Origin: Zygnema cylindricum
Lineage: Eukaryota > Streptophyta > Zygnematophyceae > Zygnematales > Zygnemataceae
Reading direction: 5' to 3'
Length of the DNA: 64,000 nucleotides
Assembly (NCBI GenBank): GCA_037447655.1
Contig: JBBHKE010001626.1
Coordinates: forward strand, 124,001-188,000
Part shown: positions 22,901 through 32,901 of the stretch, in pieces
How positions within the stretch are numbered: the stretch's first letter is position 1
Layout: every line of letters starts with the position of its first letter
The notes under the pieces: generated by a model
Database searches by the model: none
What the model was told of the DNA's origin: nothing
What the model saw: the letters and a program-made list of their open reading frames with translations, nothing else
Position numbers and translations under genes: made by a program

Positions 22901-25900
22901 ATTCTCCTCCACGCTCTCCCCCTCTCCCCCCAAGTGCCTCCCAATTAGAATGGACTACAAGGTTATCACCAAAAAAGGAAACTCTAGTAAAAATATTTCG
23001 CAAGTACATATGGTGAATTTTTATCAATCACATATCTTCTAAAAATTGATGAACATGACTTTTTTGGACTTTTACTTGTAACTGATAGATTTGGTCGTCT
23101 CTTTCCATTTGAAAAACCGAATGTGGCGAACACACGACATGAGTGGGGAGGAGTGCATATATAATATACTGGCTTGGGTAGCAAGAGATAGCAAGGGGTA
23201 GACAATAGGGGGTAGGGTGAACATAAACTGGTAAGGCTTGTGGGAGGGTGTGCACACATTTTGTAAAGAGGTCGAAGGTGGCACATAGGAGGTAGCTGGT
23301 ACGGTTTGGAGTTGTTGGGTTAGCGTTTTGTGTGCATTATGAAGTGTGACGGAGGAAGAGGGAGAGAGAGAGGGAGGGTTTGGTGTCTAGGTTTGGTGTG
23401 TTGTGTTTGGTGAGCAGTGTCGGGAGTGCTAATTTTTTTATGTAGTATTTGATGCGTAGCTTTTGGTGCGCACTTTTGGTGTGATGACTCACGATAGCTA
23501 AAAGTAAAAGAGCAAATAAGAAAATATTTTTTTTGTATTTACAAATGATGGTATCAATAAGGAAAAGTGAAAAAGGCAGTCACTTCTAATATGTGTCTTC
23601 ATAGCATCACTTTTTTCATTGTTATTTTTTCAGACCGTTGTTAATATTTTTTTTTCTTCTTTTTTGTAATACATCAAAAATACATCGCCCCAAAAATCAC
23701 ATATTTCTATCAAATTTCATTTCTCCCGAATACTTTCTGTGGTTTTGTTCTTTTACGTTTGTGTCTCTATTTATAAACTACAAAAAATAGACAAAATCAA
23801 TAGATAAACATCAAATATTCATACAATTTTGACTGTTCTAAGAGTTTTTATCCCTCTTTTTCTCCCCACTTCTGTTTAAAATGTGCAATTTTGACAATTT
23901 TGATGGCAAGAAACTCATGAAATAATTTTTGCTTTGTTACTTTCCGCAATATACTTTTGACTTTTGCTTATTAAAAAAAATTATATCGCCTCCCACAACC
24001 CTCCCTCCCTCCCTCCCTTTTTCTTAAATGAGGGTCTTTTATGCTATTCCAGTTTTTTTATACATAAAAAATTCCCCGCCCCTCACCTCCCCTTCCCTCC
24101 ACTCCCTTTCCCTCCCCACTCAAACATCCTCTCCCCTCCCACAGCCCTTTCCCCAAACTCCGCCGTTTTGTCCAATAGGAGTGTCGAGTGGAGGGGGGAG
24201 TTGGTGGGTAGAGGGGAAGGAAGGGTCGAGGGTTGAGGACAAAGGTTTGGAAGGTAGAGGCTAGAGGAGTAGAGGACGGGGAGGGGTCATGGAGGTAGAA
24301 AACGTGGAGGCGTGGAGGGTAGAGGGAAAGATTGGGAGGGTATAAGGTAAAGAGGGCTAGAGGGTAGAGGAGCAATTTTTGCAGAGTATTATACAGAATT
24401 TTATAAGAAAAAAAAGTGAAAAAAATTACAACATATTATAGTTTCACACCACGTGACATTTGTTAAGATACCCTCCCTCTTCCCCCCCCCCCCACAGTCA
24501 CAAAGAAATAAAATCATGAAAACTATCAGAAAAAAAAACGTTACACCACTTCTTACAAGTATTGGAGGGATTTCAGTCGACCGATGGACGATGGAATGCT
24601 TCCATTAAACTTGTTGTAAGATAGAGTTCTGCGACACCAGGCATTTGCAAAACACCAATCCCCCCTCCACTGCGTCTCGGTTTAGCATGGGCTACAAGGT
24701 AATACACTAAAATAGAAAACAGAGTAAGACAATTTAGCAACTACAAGTTGAAAAGACATGTAAAAAGCCAATTTTATGAATGTTATTCAACAAAAGTTTG
24801 TTGAATTTCAACTTGTAATTAATGGTTTTGACCACTCATATTTTAGAAACTCAAAAAAAGGCATTTTCCATGATTCTAACATTTTCTTTCCTAAAAAATG
24901 GAGAAAGAAATCTACCCCCCCCTCTGTCTCCACTCCCAACCAACTTCCCCATCTCCTAACCCTCCCCCCCCCCCCCCCACCTCCCCTATTTGCTCATTCT
25001 CCATTTTCACAAACGAAAACAGAAGTTCAAACAAAAACCAAGTGTAACGGGAAATTTTCGCATTTTCTTTATTAAAATTGTGTAATTACTCATTTCTTTT
25101 CTTCTTTTTTGTGCATCAGATACATTCTCCCTCTTTGAGTTCACTCGCAAATCTGTCAACTTTGTGAGGTTGCCGATCTCCGGCACAATGCTGCCCTCCA
25201 AACGTTTGTTAAAAAGATATCTGCACCCCGTATCCAACAGCCGGTGAACAACATCGAATTTGTTTTTTCCTACCCTTTTCACACCATTCCCTTCTAATTT
25301 TATATGACTTAAGAGATATTTTCACCACCTACTATTCGTGGTCGAAAAGGTTTTTGATTCATAATCCTACTTCCCCCCCACACCATCTCTCTCCTATCGC
25401 GGATAGTCACAAAGCACTTAACCATCTTCCTATTTCGTACAACAAGACACCTCATTATCTTCAAACTCCACCATTCTCCCCCCCCTCCTCCAACACTCAA
25501 CTTTGAGAATTACCAAATATATATTTGAACAACATTGAAGGATTTTCCTGATTCTCTCACCTCCCCCTCCTTGACCCTTCACCCCCGCACTTCTTATATA
25601 AACGAAAGCACGCCATTTTTTCATCCTTGCCCTTTTCCCACTCTCCTCTCTCATCATATAAATACATTCAGCTCACAAGGTTTCATAAATTTTCATCCAT
25701 TTTGTAATATGCGAAAATGACATTTCTTCTTCTCTCCTTCTCTTTTCCCTACTTCCACAAAACACATTCAAAACTGATTCTAATAAAACACATTCGAATA
25801 CCTCCATACTTAAGCAAACAAATAAGGCTTCGACACGTCATAACATGCCCCGTCGGGCATCCTCCAAATAATAGGTACTTGTTGACCTGGAAAACTATTT

Positions 25901-28900
25901 TTAAACTAAGTACCAAGACGCAAAATGAAAATCGAAACCGAAAATAGTAGACAATACTAGACAAGTGACAAAATAAACAAAAACAGCGCAAAACTAAACA
26001 TGAAAGTACCGACACTAAACCGACTTGATTCCGCACACAGCTGATCTCCCACTGTTTGTTGTTTTGAAAGCTTTAGTCCTAACTAAGCTTCATAGGTGAG
26101 GGGAGTGTTTTCTCAGTACTTTAGAATATTTTGTGAAAGTCTGGTTCAGTATGTACCAGAATTAATGTTACAGCGAGGGAGTTCACGGTGTGACACACTT
26201 CAGGACACGCGTCGGTAAGTGAGACACTCTACAAAGATCGGTTGGTACTATTCAGACTTACCATACAGACCGAAGTGTCACATAAAAGTTTCATCTTGGA
26301 TGAAACTTCGAAATGATGAACGGTGAAGATTTGCTGCCGACGGAAGGTGGTCATCCGGGACCACGTCTGTAATTATCTGATGTGTTTGTACACGGTGTAC
26401 TGTGATGATACTTATCTCTAGTTTGTACAGAAGCGTGTTTTGTTTGATTAGTGTCTCAGTTCAGATTCTCTCTGTATGACATACCTTGACATATTCAGGT
26501 ATCCTCTTCTAGATAGTAGATATTATTGATGTATGGTTGGTATGCCTCCTTTGCTTAGTTAGGGCACTAAGTGGCTGCTAGCTCTTGGAAAAATAGATCT
26601 TTTAGGTATAAGAATAGGACTTAGCCATTTCAAAATTAGGAACTTGTTGTATCAAAATTATGCTGTGACATTTTTGATATTTTTTGACTGAGAATATCTC
26701 TCAGATCTGTTTGCAGATTTCTGTGTAAATTTGCACTTGTGTTCCTTTGTGTATTATCTGCATTGTGTCAGATTTGTAGGCCATTTGGTTGCCTAAATTA
26801 TCTTTGGCTGTGTTCCAAAGTTGTGTGTATTTTTCTGAGCAGCTGTGAGAGCTTCTTGCTTATCTTAATTCTGTGATGACTACTCCAGCATCATCTTCAT
26901 CTTCAGTTGGTGTAGTAGTCACAGAACAACATTGTTATCCTTTGAAATACTGCAACGCATAAAACATATCGCACGAAACTCTCGCCAATAAAGTACACCA
27001 AGAATTGTTATTCAAAATAGTTTGTGTTATTACCTCTATTCTAGATTTAAGAACATAACGCCAACAAAAATAAACGCTAATTTATACACCTAACACTATA
27101 TTGGATCCCATATGTAGGTGAGATAATCTGTGATCACATATCGATGCTTGAACATGTGAGAACAAGTACTCGCTATTTTCCCTAGTCTTTATTTTTGGGA
27201 ATCAAATCTAAGGGCGCTTTTCTGTGGCGACGCACTCAATTTCCCGTGTTGACGCCTTTATTTGATACTTATTTTGTACATCAATTTGAAATAATAAGTT
27301 TTAGTAAAAAGTGACATATTTTGTACATTACACTATTTAAAAAAAGTCAAAATTAAGAGTAATTAACAATGATTAAACAACACCTACATCAACATAAAAA
27401 AAACATAGAGTCGTTAATTCTATTTTATGTTGGAAATGTCAAATTTTAGGGGCGCCGAATTACCGTTATTCAGGCTAATAGTGATTCACGGTGTACATCA
27501 CGTCATAAGCATAGTTCAAAAGTAGGCGTTTTTATGGTAGGCCTTTGGTCGGCGCCTTTATCGTAAGTTGTGTTATGGGATTTTCATATGATCTTCTTAG
27601 ATCGATACTTTGATCATCGACAGTCCGATCGTCTGAATCTGACGGTGTTAACAAAAAATTTTGTTCCGAATGTTTTAATTGGTCGAATTTTTGGTCCGAA
27701 TGTTTTAATTGGTCCGAATAGGTCCGAATACAATATGGGTCTTAAGGTCATATTTTATGTTTTGCATACAATAGGCATATTGTATGGGCCTACTTTCACC
27801 TACTTTTGAACTATGGTCATAAGCAATGACCACTACGACTCAAACAATACAATACTCTAATAAACAATACACTAAGGAAAATGTAGACGTTGACACGAAT
27901 AGAAACGCCCAATTACGATGCTAAACCGTGAATCGTATTAGCTTTAACAATTGAAAAAGCTGCCGATATGCTTACCAAAGCGACGACGTTCGATGTACTT
28001 TTAAGTGGAAGACCTAAATTAGGGTTGTTTTAACGGAAACGATTTTTCAATGAAGAGGGGGAATGCTACGATTCATTGAAAGAATCGTACGCGGGCAGAA
28101 TCAGTTCGATTTTAAAGTGTACTTTCTAAAATGAATCGTGAAAGTACTTCCACGTACGATTTTGCGAAAGTACTATTATGTTTGTTTCGCGATATATCGC
28201 TTCATTTCGCGTCTCAAATTGTGGTATGTCTTATATAGTATGATAATACTTTAAATTTGTCCAGTCCTTTCGTTTGTGAAAATTAAGGGATGTCCCCGTG
28301 TACTAAAGTATCTACTTTTCTTGTCGTTTTGCCCTAAAATTCAGGGAACTTTGAGAAAAACTTCAGCAGTACGAGAAATCATCCAAAATCACCTCGAGGG
28401 GGTGATTTTAGTTAAAGTACCGCCCAAACAGCGCATGAAAAACGATTCACGCACGCGCCACAAGAGTGTGAAAAATTTTGGACGAGGGGAGAGTACTCGC
28501 TATTTTTCTCCGTGCCCGTCACGCGCATGTACGGAAAAAAAATTGTAGGGGTCTCGGACCTCCATTTTCATTCATGGGTACTTTGCATTGTTTTTCGTCG
28601 TCGTCGCCTCTCCCCTCTCCCTCTCACACTGTCGCTCATATCTCACACGTTTTATAATGAGACACGATAATATTTGTATAAAATGAAAGATCTTTAAAAT
28701 ATATATTTTTGGACAATTTTTGGGTTTTTTTTAATGGCAAGTCGAGCGAAAAAAGTAGAGAAAAAACGAAATCGGGAAACCATGGCGGAAAGCTCTTAAA
28801 CCAGTGACGTCAATGTTGTCACAAGTGAGCGTGACGTCACAACGTCACCAAACCCTAAACATCCACAATTTCACGAAAAATCTAGACGTCTACAACTGTC

Positions 28901-29994
28901 ATTGTTTTTGTTGGCTTCACTGATCTTCGGAAGTTTCGTAGTTGTCTTCAATCGTCACAAGTTTTATCTACGTCTACAACCGTCACATTACAAAGTTCCG
29001 ATTTCATTTTCGCACATTGGGACATTCTTCAAAGTAGTACGGAGAATCTTCACTACAGTCCAAAACACTCTATCAAAGTACCGATTACATGGGGACACCC
29101 CTTTAGATTGTTCCATGTTATTTGTGGACTAGTAAATCCGTGTACAGGTGGCAGATTTCTAGAAGCCATGGTTAGTGTGTTATTTCAGGGACACCATGGA
29201 CTTGTGTAATTATCAATCAATAATCAATTCGAGGAATTCATGGAAGAATAGAAGAGAGAAAGGAGATGGAAGAGAAATTGTAATTTCGGTTTTTTATTAA
29301 TGTGAGAATTTTTCCAGAATTTCTTCTCAGTATTGATTCAATGTTTTGTAATTTGAATGCTTCTGCTGCCAAAATTATTTTTTAGTGAGCTTTGATTTTA
29401 TTATCGATCCTTTCACTTCTTCCTTCCCTCCTTCCCTCCTTCCCTCCTTCCCTCCCCCATCTTTCTTATACACCAAGAGACACGTCTCCTCCCCCTCTCC
29501 AATGGTCATCGATAAAGTCCTTTACATCCCTCTCCAGTCTACCTTCTCTCACTCCTTCCCTCACTCTTGAAAATCGATGCGCGATTTAGTGGGGGATCCA
29601 GTGCGGAATTCAGTGCGGTTTTATCGCAGAAGAGAGTGCACGCAGCGACAATCACTCACATGTAATACACGCGACGGGAATTGTCGCAAAAAAAATTCAC
29701 TCCGTCGCATGTGAGTTTGGGGAATTTGCCCTTGTTCACGATGGCCGCCTTCCACGCCTCCAGAGCCGACTCTGCAGCACAAGTACGGACGGACGCGTCA
29801 GAGGAGCCAACCAGATTCATATTTGGCACGTGCGAAGACAAGGACCGCAGACCGTGAAAAAAAAACAAAAGGAAAGGTAAAGGTGGGGAAAACGTACTGT
29901 CAGGCTCCGGAATGGCTCCGTAGTGGTCTCCTAGTGCGAGTGCCACGTGGCACGCCAGCATGAGCAATGTCACGAAGACCATAGGGGCAGCCAT
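19965..29994 (-). CDS. Split LRR gene with Cys-rich/EGF-like end (gene model)
   Basis: Eight exons on the minus strand join in phase to at least 281 residues: signal peptide (1-22), LRR N-cap (about 34-69), five 24-residue plant-type LRRs (consensus LxLYSNxLSGSIPSSIGQLxSLxx), a last partial LRR, then a Cys-rich segment. Each LRR is a 72-bp exon with phase-2 introns, a known hallmark of plant LRR genes. Exons: 29898-29994, 29660-29771, 25149-25220, 24557-24628, 21873-21944, 21557-21628, 20942-21013, 20009-20283. The product should be secreted or cell-surface; ligand binding is inferred from the fold. I found no transmembrane or kinase exon. If the last donor is unused, translation stops at 19965-19967, giving a secreted protein. 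The start chosen is the Met directly before the hydrophobic stretch; another in-frame Met lies at 30036. Weak points are the 4.4-kb intron and the GC donor. Confidence 0.75.
20009..20283 (-). CDS. LRR gene exon 8: last LRR, Cys cap and EGF-like segment
   Basis: Acceptor TATTTACAG in phase 2, then SISNNYFTGPIFGNYQCVEL (partial LRR), NCLFGSSLPSTCAPKKQR and SCKAFC (Cys-rich C-cap), then PCGGGGICSKNTNVTSPTCA and CYKGYSNQANKFTCK. The C..GPCG..G.C..C.C..G spacing is EGF-like. Ten cysteines and two N-glycosylation sequons (NAT, NVT) fit an extracellular protein. A donor GTAGGT follows at 20008; if it is not used, the frame runs 14 codons further to a TAG at 19965-19967. Confidence 0.78.
20942..21013 (-). 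CDS. LRR gene exon 7: LRR 5
   Basis: 72 bp, phase 2, acceptor GTTTTAG, donor GTAAAA (weaker than the others). Encodes WLYSNQLSGGIPSSIGQLES then LTV. Confidence 0.84.
21034..21072. repeat. Poly-C-rich tract in LRR intron
   Basis: C runs of up to 13. Comparable C-rich tracts lie in the same relative position upstream of other LRR modules (22900-22935, 24481-24494, 24660-24670, 24961-24980). Confidence 0.7.
21557..21628 (-). CDS. LRR gene exon 6: LRR 4
   Basis: 72 bp, phase 2, acceptor GTCACAG, donor GTAAGA. Encodes SLPYNRLSGPIPSSIAQLKS then LRY. Confidence 0.85.
21873..21944 (-). CDS. LRR gene exon 5: LRR 3
   Basis: 72 bp, phase 2, acceptor TGTAATAG, donor GTGAGA. Encodes FLYSNRLSGSIPSSIGQLTS then LQI. 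A closer AG (CTTTATAG) would give 60 bp and an incomplete repeat. Confidence 0.85.
22868..22905 (-). pseudogene. Decayed LRR exon within the LRR gene
   Basis: The conserved intron start (GTAAGACACGTTACACTGG) and the last part of an LRR exon (CTGACATCCACTCTAAAAATT) are present, joined directly to upstream-intron-like sequence (GAATGGTCGATG). About 45 bp of the exon, including its acceptor, are deleted and a stop is in frame, so it should be skipped. Confidence 0.72.
23985..24370. repeat. Polypyrimidine stretch facing polypurine stretch
   Basis: 23985-24155 is C/T-rich and 24180-24370 is G/A-rich on the same strand, an imperfect inverted arrangement inside the intron between LRR exons 4 and 5. 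ORFs here reflect base composition. Confidence 0.65.
24557..24628 (-). CDS. LRR gene exon 4: LRR 2
   Basis: 72 bp, phase 2, acceptor GTCGCAG, donor GTAAGA. Encodes TLSYNKFNGSIPSSIGRLKS then LQY. Textbook plant LRR with flawless splice sites. Confidence 0.85.
25149..25220 (-). CDS. LRR gene exon 3: LRR 1
   Basis: Encodes YLFNKRLEGSIVPEIGNLTK then LTD, after acceptor GGTGCAG. Exactly 72 bp in phase 2 if the donor is GCGAGT (a GC-AG intron). A GT four bases further (76 bp) would break the phase shared by all other exons. Confidence 0.78.
26107..26955 (+). mobile_element. LTR-B fragment with leader and start of an ORF
   Basis: TGAGGGGAGTGTTTTCTC near 26100 resembles a polypurine-tract/LTR start. 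The segment then follows the two other LTR-B copies: TGACATACCTTGACAT, GGTATGCCTCC, AGGACTTAG, a T-rich leader, and ATG at 26876 opening MTTPASSSSSVGVVVTE. Homology ends about 80 bp after the ATG. No enzyme domain is present. Confidence 0.55.
27240..27495 (+). mobile_element. Partial MITE-A (right end)
   Basis: The right terminus GCTAATAGTGATTCACGGTGTA ends at 27495, and the preceding sequence resembles the inner part of 40031-40233. No left end was found. A separate left-end-like TAAACCGTGAATCGTATTAGC starts near 27924. Confidence 0.55.
27510..27815. mobile_element. MITE-B copy, 8-bp target duplication GTCATAAG
   Basis: Ends are CATAGTTCAAAAGTAGG and CCTACTTTTGAACTATG. GTCATAAG at 27502-27509 repeats exactly at 27816-27823. 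hAT assignment rests on the 8-bp duplication and short TIRs. Confidence 0.9.
28287..29101. mobile_element. Repeat D, best-preserved copy (PIF/Harbinger-like candidate)
   Basis: Inverted ends GGGATGTCCCCGTGTA (28287-28302) and TACATGGGGACACCCC (29086-29101) match at 14 of 16 positions. Allowing one more base each side (AGGG..CCCT) gives a TTA duplication on both flanks. Internal words such as TCATTCATGGGTAC and GACGTCTACAAC recur in five partial copies. It contains no transposase. Confidence 0.7.
29400..29456. repeat. CTTCC/CTCC polypyrimidine microsatellite
   Basis: Tandem CTTCCCTC units in the LRR gene intron. Confidence 0.85.
29660..29771 (-). CDS. LRR gene exon 2: LRR N-terminal cap
   Basis: After an acceptor TGTGCTGCAG it encodes SALEAWKAAIVNKGKFPKL and TCDGVNFFCDNSRRVYY, the aWK.AI..C.GV.C....RV pattern of plant LRR caps. 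It ends at a strong donor GTGAGT in phase 2, compatible with every LRR exon downstream. Confidence 0.72.
29898..29994 (-). CDS. LRR gene exon 1: signal peptide
   Basis: Encodes MAAPMVFVTLLMLACHVALA then LGDHYGAIPEPD: a hydrophobic core of about 18 residues with an ALA-type cleavage site. The donor GTACGT follows one base into the next codon (phase 1). The unspliced frame also stays open into exon 2, so retention of the 126-bp intron is possible. Confidence 0.7.
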
Positions 29995-30038
29995 GGCTAA
30001 CCAATCCGTCGAAAGGATACAAAAGCTTTCTAGCAAGC

Positions 30039-30048
30039 GCCACGTGGC
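30039..30048. promoter_or_regulatory. G-box palindrome GCCACGTGGC upstream of LRR gene
   Basis: A perfect 10-bp palindrome with the CACGTG core, the bZIP/bHLH target, about 45 bp upstream of the chosen start. Two ATTGG (CCAAT) words lie within about 150 bp upstream on the minus strand. A second copy at 29941-29952 falls inside the signal-peptide codons. Regulatory use is inferred. Confidence 0.4.
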
Positions 30049-30447
30049 AGTTGAAGCTCGAAGGGAATCTGTTTCTCAGGCTGGCAGCACTATTCCCGGT
30101 AGAGACTGTTTTCTTTCTTTATCTCCAGCGCCGCGATGCAATCTGCGCAGCCAATGAGCAAGCAGCTGCCAGCTCGACGACCACATTTCCCTCCGTACGA
30201 AACGTGCGACCCGTACAAGTAAATAGTGTACTGTACGAAACTGTAGCATTAGCATAGATGTCCAATTCGTATAATACGAACGAAACGAACGCCCGAATAC
30301 TACGGACGATTCGCATTTAACGTTGTAAAATAACTTGTAAAATGCGTACCCTACTTTGCATCCGTACATTTTTTGTACACTTCCTGACAATGTCGGTACA
30401 TGTATGTACCTTTTAGGATTATTTAAGGGATTTTTAGGGCTTTACAG

Positions 30448-30722
30448 CATAGTTCAAAAGTATGAGATTTTTGGTAGGCCTTTGGTTGGCGCCTTTAGCG
30501 TAATTTGTGTTATGGGCTTTTCATGTGATCTTCTTAGATCACTACTTCGATCATTGACCGTCCGATCTTCTAAGTCTGACGGTTTAAATATAACGTTTTG
30601 GTCCGGATGTTTTAATTGGTCCGAATAGGTCCGAATACAATATGGGTCTTAAGGGCATATTGTATGTTTTGCATACAATAGGCATATTGTATGGGCCTAC
30701 TTTCACCTACTTTTGAACTATG
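30448..30722. mobile_element. MITE-B copy, target duplication CTTTACAG/CTTTACAA
   Basis: 275 bp with CATAGTTCAAAAG and CTTTTGAACTATG ends. The 8-bp flanks at 30440-30447 and 30723-30730 match at 7 of 8 positions. Confidence 0.88.
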
Positions 30723-30729
30723 CTTTACA

Positions 30730-31480
30730 ACACATTTCCGATTTTCCTTCATTCCGTATGTTTGAGTATAACTGCCCCACACTTTTCATACATATACGTA
30801 CATAGTTCAAATTTTCCGTACTTTTTAGGGTCATATATTTTAGGGTTTTTAGGGTACATTTCCGTATATTTCAGTACAGCTGCACTACATTTTTCGTGCA
30901 GCTATGTCCATCGGTCGTACATTCTCGTACATATTAGGGTAATTCAAAGGGGAATTTTATGGTTTTTAGGGTACATTGCCGTACATTCCTTTAAATTTCA
31001 GTACGGCTTCCAAAGATTTGCCGTATTATTAGGTTTTGTAGGGTACAATTTCCGTATGTTGCCGTACATCATTGTTAATTTTCCCGTACTTTTTGAGATT
31101 TTTTAAGGATTTCTATGATTACGCGTTCCGTACATTTTCGTACATGTTCGTTCGTACAGCTAGAACTAAACGAATTTTAAGAAAATAATAAAAGGCGCGA
31201 ATACTACGTAAAAATCGGAAAAATGCCCAAATCCGTACGAAGTGGAGATCTATGGCATTTAGTTCCTCGTCAGTTCGTCACGTACTACAAGCCAAACGAA
31301 ACGGGTCTCCCGGGGAATGGACCATAGTTCAAAACGTACTGATTCTCCGTACGAAACGTGCAATTTGTACAGGTAAATAGTATAATGTACGGTACTCTAG
31401 CGTTTGTTTCCTCGTAGGTTCGTCACTTACTACAAGCCAAACGAAACGGGTCTCCCGAGGAATGGACGCTCGATTACATG
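30730..31480. repeat. Degenerate GTAC-rich repeats and a 57-bp direct repeat
   Basis: Words like TTTTTAGGGTACATTTCCGTA recur at irregular spacing from 30810 to 31110. A clearer direct repeat begins CTCGT.AGTTCGTCAC and ends GAATGGAC at 31267-31323 and 31411-31467, 143 bp apart. Confidence 0.6.
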
Positions 31481-31500
31481 TCACAGTGATGTTACTAAAC

Positions 31501-32006
31501 TACACCGCGAATAGTAATTAGAGTAAATTACTCTAATTCAGTCGCTCGAAATTTCTACTCTATCACATGAAATAGAGTAAGTGATTCTAATTTTTTCATT
31601 ATTCTATTTAAGGTAAAGTTTAATTAGCGTTTTTAATTCTAATATAGGTTTGTTTTAAGTAGTGTGGAGTACGGACGACCTCCGACCGTGCAAAATTGTA
31701 CTTTATTAAGGAAAAAAATACAAATAATGATTTAATACAGGCCGTTATCATGTAACTGCGTTTTAACAAACCGCGTAGTGCAAACGTCATAGTGACAAAA
31801 AATTATACGTTTTGCCAAATTCTGTAAGATTACTTTATTTTACATTAGAGGATATTAGCGTTCCGAATCAGAGTACTTAAATTAATTAGACTAAACTTCA
31901 TAGTTGAAACATCTCTATCACATAATTTAGCGTTCGTTACTCTATTTTCTTTTTTTAGTTTTTGTACTCTAATTTTTTCATTACTCTAATTATGATTCGC
32001 GGTGTA
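31501..32006. mobile_element. MITE-A copy (506 bp)
   Basis: TACACCGCGAATAGTAATTA at the left, TAATTATGATTCGCGGTGTA at the right. The terminal TA on each side acts as a TA target duplication. It shares its body with 40237-40721. Confidence 0.88.
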
Positions 32007-32219
32007 GCGTTTAAACATGTGAGAATAGGTTCGTGCTTTTTCCCCTAATCTTTATTATGTTGAATGAGACGTGGTTTTCCAATGTTGGCATTGCCGTCCC
32101 TTTTTGTTCCCATGGTCTTAGGTGGTCTTTAGGGTTGGTGACTCTGAATCAAACATGAGTACGCTTTCCCGCGGTGACGCCACTTTCACGCGTTTTCGTT
32201 GTTACTTGGCGCTTTTTAT

Positions 32220-32677
32220 TAGTGTTGTGTATTGGTAGCCATTTGCCGATAACCGATATGGCCCTTTTTTTGTCCCACCGATAATCGAAATATTGGCACC
32301 AATTATCGGTTTTTTATCGCGATAACATTGGTTCGATAATTATTGGCGATAGTTGTACGGTTCATACCTTACAGCTGTACGGTTCATAGCATACAGCTGT
32401 ACGGCTCATACCGTACAACTGTACGGCTCATTCAGGTTTTGCGAACTTTCGTTCTTCCGTTAAACAGGTTATGAAACAGATTGTCATACATGGCATGTTA
32501 TGCTATATACAATGGAAATTATAAAGTACTATTATATAGCGTATTATATTTTTTTCCATTTATCGCCGATAAGGAAGATGTCCTGGAGCGATATATTGGG
32601 ATCCATCGGTGTTCGATAACCGATAACTATAAGTATTAGTTTTATCCTGATAAGTTTTTTACCGATACAAAACACTA
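32220..32677. mobile_element. MITE-C copy, target duplication CTTTTTAT/CTTTCTAT
   Basis: TIRs are TAGTGTTGTGTATTGG and CCGATACAAAACACTA. 8-bp flanks at 32212-32219 and 32678-32685 match at 7 of 8 positions. The body is rich in CGATAA/TTATCG and holds four copies of a GCTGTACGGTTCATA-type unit at 32355-32435. Confidence 0.82.
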
Positions 32678-32689
32678 CTTTCTATGTAC

Positions 32690-32901
32690 TTCTGCATGAA
32701 ATAATTAGCAGTTAAAGTACGAAATGGCATATTTCGTACAATTAACCAGGTAAGTATCTCCTGAATTAGTGTAAATGGCACTAATTGAATTTTGCCTATA
32801 TTGGCGTAAATAAATATTTAGTGTCAAGTTTAAAGGTCGTCATTTTGAGGCGATGATATAGTGTTTCTAACACTACTAGCGACTCACCGTGTAGTTCAAA
32901 A
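32690..32901. mobile_element. Partial MITE-A (right end)
   Basis: The right terminus CTACTAGCGACTCACCGTGTA follows a body resembling the right half of 48520-49058. No left TIR was seen. Confidence 0.5.

Larger units (their letters stand above)
25221..29659. other. 4.4-kb transposon-loaded intron of the LRR gene
   Basis: Lies between the LRR N-cap exon and LRR 1. It holds C/T-rich DNA (25350-25700), an LTR-B fragment, a partial MITE-A end, MITE-B, repeat D and a (CTTC/CTCC) tract at 29400-29460. No additional exon was recognised. Confidence 0.65.

Noticed and set aside
20880-24640. SINE-like interspersed repeat containing GACCGATGGACGATGGAATG
   Set aside because: First taken for a mobile repeat; the reverse complement reads as LRR exons with splice sites, which explains it better.
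25145-25220. 76-bp version of LRR exon 3 with a GT donor
   Set aside because: It breaks the phase with the next exon, whereas the 72-bp GC-donor version fits every other exon.
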